A DNA stretch of 14,730 bases from DATGYC01 sp035298385 (GTDB lineage Bacteria > Bacillota > Sulfobacillia > Symbiobacteriales > Symbiobacteriaceae): positions 1-14,730 of the forward strand of contig DATGYC010000035.1 in assembly GCA_035298385.1 (NCBI GenBank), written 5' to 3'. The notes under the pieces were generated by a model. That model was given only the letters and a program-made list of their open reading frames with translations. It was not told the origin of the DNA and did no database searches. Below, one piece after another: positions 11,432-14,730 of the stretch. Within the stretch, counting starts at the first letter, position 1, and the number at the start of each line of letters is the position of its first letter. A program made the position numbers and the translations under genes.

Positions 11432-14400
11432 ATGCGCGCATTCGCAGCGGTCCTGTTCTGGATCCTGGCGCTGGTCGCACTGATGTTGCTGACCGATGGT
11501 GATGCGGGAACGGGGGCTCTCTTAGGGGGCGCTCTCATCGTGGTGGGCGCCCTCTGGCTGGAGATGAAAGGGATGGAGCGCCGCATCGCCGAGTTGGAGC
11601 GGATCGCGGGGACGGCGCTGGGCCAACCGCAGGTGCAGCCTGAGCGCGTGATGGGCGCCCCCGCTGCCTCGCCGACGACGGCCCCGGTTACCAACCAACC
11701 GGAGTCGGCCCCGGCCACCAGCCACCCGGTCTCGGCCCCGGTTACCAGCCACCCGATCTCGGCCTTCCCCGAACCCACCCCCGCCACGGCGCCCTTCGAT
11801 TGGGCAGCGGCGCTCCGCGTCATTCTCGGTCCCCTGGCCGGACAGGCCAGCCCTGCTGAGGCGGAGCAGCAGATCGGCATCTTCTGGTTCAGCCGCTTGG
11901 GCGGGCTCCTCCTGGTGGCGAGTAGTATCGTTGGCTACTTCCTGCTCCCCAGCGCCCTGCTGCAGGCCGTGATCGGCTGGATCGTCGGTCTGGTGATCAT
12001 CGGCGCTGGTGCGTGGGCTTGGCGTGCCGGTTACCGGCCGTGGTCACAGGCGGTGACGGGCGCCGGCGTTGGCATCCTCTACGCTGTCAGCGGTGCGGCG
12101 GCGGTCAGCTTCTCCCCTGCGCTGCTCTCCCGGCCCTTCGCCTTCGGGCTGATGGCCCTGATCACGACCGGCGCGACGGCGCTCGCCGTCGGCTACAACT
12201 CGCCGGCCCTGGGACTCTTGGGCATGCTGGGCGGCTTCGCTACCCCCTTCGTCCTCTCCAGTGGTGATGGTGACTTCCGCGTCCTCTTCGCCTACCTGGC
12301 GATCCTGGACCTGGGCCTGCTGGCGGTCGCCTGGTTCCGGCGCTGGCCGCTCTACAACCAGATCCTCTTCGTCGCCACCTGGTCGATCTGGGGGCTTTGG
12401 CGGGCGGATACATATACCCCAGCGGATGCGACTGCGGGCTTCCTCTTCACCTCGCTCTTCTTCCTCTTGTTCATCGGGGTATCGGTCCTGTACAACCTGG
12501 TCCACCGGCAGGCGGTAGTCCTGCAGGAGTTGCTCCTGCTCCTGCTCAACGGCTTTCTCTACTTCACGGCGGGACTCGACTTCCTAGGCAGCGGGGCGCC
12601 CCGGGCACTCTTCGCCTTCGGGGTGGCCGCCCTCTACGCGGCACTCGGTCTCTACGCCCGGCGCCGTAGCCCGGCTGACCGGGCGCTCACCCTTGGCTTC
12701 CTGGGCCTGGGCGTCACCTTCCTGACCGTCGCCTTCCCGGTCGCCTTCGATGGCCCCTGGGTCACCCTCGCCTGGGCGATGGAGGGGCTGGGGCTGACCC
12801 TGGTGGGCGCCCGCAGCGAGCTGCGCTCCGCCCTCGGGGTGGGCCTTGCGCTCTACGGCTTAGCGATTGTACGCCTGCTCTTCCTCGATGGGCTCCAGCC
12901 GCATCAGTGGCTCCTGGTAGTGCGAGCGGCTGACTTCCTGGGCGTTGCAGCTGCGCTCTATGCGGGCGCATGGCTCTATCACCGCAATCGGCCGGTCCTG
13001 CCATCACAGGAGACGATCGTGGGCCCCGGAACGTTGCTGGGCGTACTGGCGGTAGCCGCCAACGTGGTGACGCTCTGGTGGATCTCCCTGGAGATCATCA
13101 TCCTGAAGAATCCAGTCAGCGTAACGGGCTACGGGCTGGCGGCAGCCTGGTCGGCCTATGGGCTCCTGCTGGCGCTTGTGGCGTGGCGTTGGCCCAACGT
13201 CGGCCCACGACTGGGCGCCCGGCTCGTCCTGGTCGCACCCTTGCTCGCGCTTCTGCCGCTCTCGTACTTCGGTACGGCCATGCTACCGTTGCGCTTGAGC
13301 GTCTCGGTTGGGCTGTTGGGCGCCATCTGGTTGGCGGAGTACCTGTTCCGCCCCACGGCAGAGCGGTTCGAGGGGGTCGGCCTACTCTCCCTTGTTGCCA
13401 CCGTCGTGGGGGCCTTCCTCCTGCGCCTGGAGGTCGACCACTGGGCCGATGCTGCCCGCCTTCGCCTCGCGAAGGAGATGGCGCTCAGTGTACGGACCCT
13501 GGCGTATGCTGGCCGAGTCCGGGCGGAGCAGTTGCTCGGACGGGTGGCGATGACCGACCTCGCGCTTCTTGCGCTCTACGCCCTTGTCGTCATGCTGGTC
13601 GTCAACTGGCTGCGCTCCCGGTCCGGCAAGCTGGTAGCAGCGGGCCTCTTCGGGCTGACCTTCCTGATCGCCCTGACTGCACTTGAACCCGGGCTAGCGG
13701 CGCCGCCGGTCTTGCGGATGGCCACCTTCGGAGCGCTGGTGGGTGGGGCCTGTCTGGCCGGATACCTGGCGCGTCGGCAGGGGGAGGATGCGCGGCTACA
13801 CGGCGTGCTCTCCTTGGGCGCCGCCGCCCTGACGGCCTATTGGGGCGCCCTCGAGGCCTCCCACTGGCTCGATCCCGGATCGCCGCTCTGGCCGATGGCG
13901 ATCTGGCTAGGGCTCTACGGCTTGGTGCTGGTCGCCCTCTGCCTCTGGCTCCGCTCGCTGGAGGGGCGGTTCCTGGGCTTCGCCTCAGCCGCTCTTGGCC
14001 TCATCCTGGGGCAGGCCGTCGCTACGGAGGATCTGACCCACTGGCCGCGTTGGCTCGCCTGGGCGGTGCCTGCGGGCGCCCTTTGGCTCTTCCCGTACCT
14101 CGTCCGGCGCTTCCGGCGGGAAGAGGAGGAGATTGATCTCCCGCTCTCGATGTGGGCCGGTCTCGCAGCGGCGGCGCTCGCCCTGCCCTGGCTCTACCTG
14201 GAAGCGAGCCACTGGCCCGGAATCGCCCTGCCCTCCTTCCTCGTTTCCGCGCTTTGGGGCGGCTGGGGCTTCTTGGTCCTAACGGCAGGCTTCCTGATCC
14301 GCCATCGGCTGACCCGCATGCTGGCGTTCGGCATCGTCGGCTTGACCCTGCTGAAGGTCGGCCTGATCGACATGTGGACCCTCGCCTTCGTCTGGCGGGT

Positions 14401-14482
14401 CTGGATTGGCGCCGGCATCGGGACGCTACTCCTGCTCGCCTCGCTGGCCTACCAGCGCTTTGGCGCCCGGCTCCTGCAGTAA
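11432..14482 (+). CDS. DUF2339 (COG5373) large polytopic membrane protein
   Basis: Predicted membrane protein of 1016 aa, in the usual range for DUF2339. Layout: two N-terminal transmembrane segments (about 4-20 and 27-44), a short coiled-coil-like stretch (EMKGMERRIAELERIAG, 44-60), a Pro/Ala/Ser/Thr linker (62-122) and, from about 148 to the end, more than twenty hydrophobic helices with very short loops. Family features seen are QQIGIFWFSRLGGLLLVAS at the start of the helix array and the GLLGMLGGFATPFVL block (262-276). TAGGAGGGG is 8-16 bases before the ATG. Members are widespread and uncharacterised; a transport or envelope role is only a guess from topology. It is followed by a strong terminator and appears to be the last plus-strand gene. 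Confidence 0.9.
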   Translation: MRAFAAVLFWILALVALMLLTDGDAGTGALLGGALIVVGALWLEMKGMERRIAELERIAGTALGQPQVQPERVMGAPAASPTTAPVTNQPESAPATSHPVSAPVTSHPISAFPEPTPATAPFDWAAALRVILGPLAGQASPAEAEQQIGIFWFSRLGGLLLVASSIVGYFLLPSALLQAVIGWIVGLVIIGAGAWAWRAGYRPWSQAVTGAGVGILYAVSGAAAVSFSPALLSRPFAFGLMALITTGATALAVGYNSPALGLLGMLGGFATPFVLSSGDGDFRVLFAYLAILDLGLLAVAWFRRWPLYNQILFVATWSIWGLWRADTYTPADATAGFLFTSLFFLLFIGVSVLYNLVHRQAVVLQELLLLLLNGFLYFTAGLDFLGSGAPRALFAFGVAALYAALGLYARRRSPADRALTLGFLGLGVTFLTVAFPVAFDGPWVTLAWAMEGLGLTLVGARSELRSALGVGLALYGLAIVRLLFLDGLQPHQWLLVVRAADFLGVAAALYAGAWLYHRNRPVLPSQETIVGPGTLLGVLAVAANVVTLWWISLEIIILKNPVSVTGYGLAAAWSAYGLLLALVAWRWPNVGPRLGARLVLVAPLLALLPLSYFGTAMLPLRLSVSVGLLGAIWLAEYLFRPTAERFEGVGLLSLVATVVGAFLLRLEVDHWADAARLRLAKEMALSVRTLAYAGRVRAEQLLGRVAMTDLALLALYALVVMLVVNWLRSRSGKLVAAGLFGLTFLIALTALEPGLAAPPVLRMATFGALVGGACLAGYLARRQGEDARLHGVLSLGAAALTAYWGALEASHWLDPGSPLWPMAIWLGLYGLVLVALCLWLRSLEGRFLGFASAALGLILGQAVATEDLTHWPRWLAWAVPAGALWLFPYLVRRFRREEEEIDLPLSMWAGLAAAALALPWLYLEASHWPGIALPSFLVSALWGGWGFLVLTAGFLIRHRLTRMLAFGIVGLTLLKVGLIDMWTLAFVWRVWIGAGIGTLLLLASLAYQRFGARLLQ
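11681..11761 (+). repeat. Three 27-nt tandem repeats within the DUF2339 linker
   Basis: Units at 11681-11707, 11708-11734 and 11735-11761 encode APVTNQPES, APATSHPVS and APVTSHPIS (residues 84-110). The 27-nt period keeps the frame. The repeats lie in the flexible linker between the N-terminal helices and the main helix array and probably vary in number between strains (inference). Confidence 0.8.
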
Positions 14483-14491
14483 GCGAGAAAA

Positions 14492-14525
14492 AGTTGACCC
14501 CCTGCGCTTTCGCAGGGGGTCAACT
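14492..14525. terminator. Bidirectional terminator between convergent genes
   Basis: Perfect 15-bp stem (14492-14506 with 14511-14525) with a CTTT loop. On the minus strand the stem is followed by TTTTTCTCGC, a good U-run for the small membrane gene. On the plus strand the tail CTGTTACT is weaker but the stem is strong and starts 9 bases after the DUF2339 stop. Confidence 0.85.
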
Positions 14526-14528
14526 CTG

Positions 14529-14705
14529 TTACTGGCAGCCGGTCGGGCTACAGGAGAGCAAGAGTGAGATGCCGATCAGGCCGGAGATGATGGGGAGGAG
14601 GACCCCCGCCAGGGTGTAGAACTGGGACTTGTGACCGGAGCAGCCGAGGCGCTTGCCGCGGACGACCAGGAGGCCACCGGCGAGAAAGGAGAGAGCGAGA
14701 TACAT
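14529..14705 (-). CDS. Small two-helix membrane protein (58 aa)
   Basis: Minus-strand ORF of 58 codons from ATG (14705-14703) to TAA (14531-14529). The product starts MYLALSFLAGGLLVVRGKRL, has a basic, polar middle (GCSGHKSQFY) and a second hydrophobic helix (about 31-50), and ends SCSPTGCQ. Two membrane segments with a short K/R-bearing loop would place both ends on the same side. Three cysteines (22, 52, 57) are notable; the last two are near the C-terminus. AGGAGG lies 8 bases before the ATG and a terminator with a T-run follows directly, so it looks like a complete gene. I do not recognise a family. Confidence 0.65.
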   Translation of the reverse strand: MYLALSFLAGGLLVVRGKRLGCSGHKSQFYTLAGVLLPIISGLIGISLLLSCSPTGCQ

Positions 14706-14706
14706 G

Positions 14707-14718
14707 GGAGGATCCTCC
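14707..14718. promoter_or_regulatory. 12-bp perfect palindrome overlapping the Shine-Dalgarno of the small membrane gene
   Basis: GGAGGATCCTCC is a perfect palindrome and most of the minus-strand AGGAGG (14719-14714) lies in it. It could be an operator or simply an anti-Shine-Dalgarno coincidence next to the start codon. A loopless 12-mer is unlikely to fold as an RNA hairpin by itself. Confidence 0.35.
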
Positions 14719-14730
14719 TTCCAGTCATCT

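Larger units (their letters stand above)
858..14081. repeat. Highly iterated palindrome GGGCGCCC
   Basis: By eye I count 28 copies, starting at 858, 1865, 2917, 3746, 4455, 5454, 5565, 5930, 6358, 6960, 7296, 7512, 8275, 8298, 8445, 8803, 9507, 9956, 10305, 10319, 10745, 11545, 11653, 12594, 12805, 13213, 13843 and 14074. At roughly 63% GC about one to two would be expected by base composition. Most are inside genes and in various codon contexts; several are in terminator stems. Confidence 0.8.

Overview
The window is GC-rich bacterial DNA, compactly coded on both strands. It holds a complete-looking PyrR-regulated pyrimidine operon between a two-component system and a run of accessory genes. 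PyrR control by RNA attenuation, a PyrK/class 1B PyrD pair, and pyrB without pyrI all point away from Proteobacteria. A Gram-positive-like or deep-branching phylum such as Chloroflexota or a cyanobacteria-related non-photosynthetic lineage fits, but nothing here settles the taxonomy. The octamer palindrome GGGCGCCC recurs about 28 times across the window and is a genome signature that may help place the organism.

Left part (1-2252, minus strand): an OmpR/PhoB-type response regulator is followed with zero spacing by a membrane HAMP/HisKA sensor kinase, then a hairpin, then the first seven codons of another minus-strand gene cut by the window edge.

Centre (2253-8306, plus strand): a promoter leads into a textbook PyrR attenuator (PyrR-binding hairpin, 9-bp antiterminator complement, terminator with a T-run), then pyrR. 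A 320-bp gap follows with inverted arrays of a 9-nt repeat and a candidate internal promoter, then tightly packed pyrB-pyrC-pyrK-pyrD-pyrE. These cover carbamoyl-aspartate to orotidylate: ATCase, dihydroorotase, NAD-linked dihydroorotate dehydrogenase with its iron-sulfur/flavin subunit, and orotate phosphoribosyltransferase. carAB and pyrF are not in the window. A 14-bp perfect hairpin ends the operon.

Right part (8312-14730): a minus-strand TPR-like protein; divergent from it, a FmdB-type zinc ribbon protein, a palindromic repeat and an 84-residue unknown; a truncated C-terminal copy of an alpha/beta hydrolase directly upstream of its intact paralogue; a 1016-residue DUF2339 multi-pass membrane protein; and, convergent with it, a 58-residue membrane protein. 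Strong GC hairpins separate most of these units.

I found no CRISPR array, transposase, phage gene or defence system. The least ordinary signals are the iterated palindrome, the repeat-flanked pyrR-pyrB spacer, the in-frame start codon whose Shine-Dalgarno lies inside the PyrR-binding hairpin, and the PyrD C-terminal extension.
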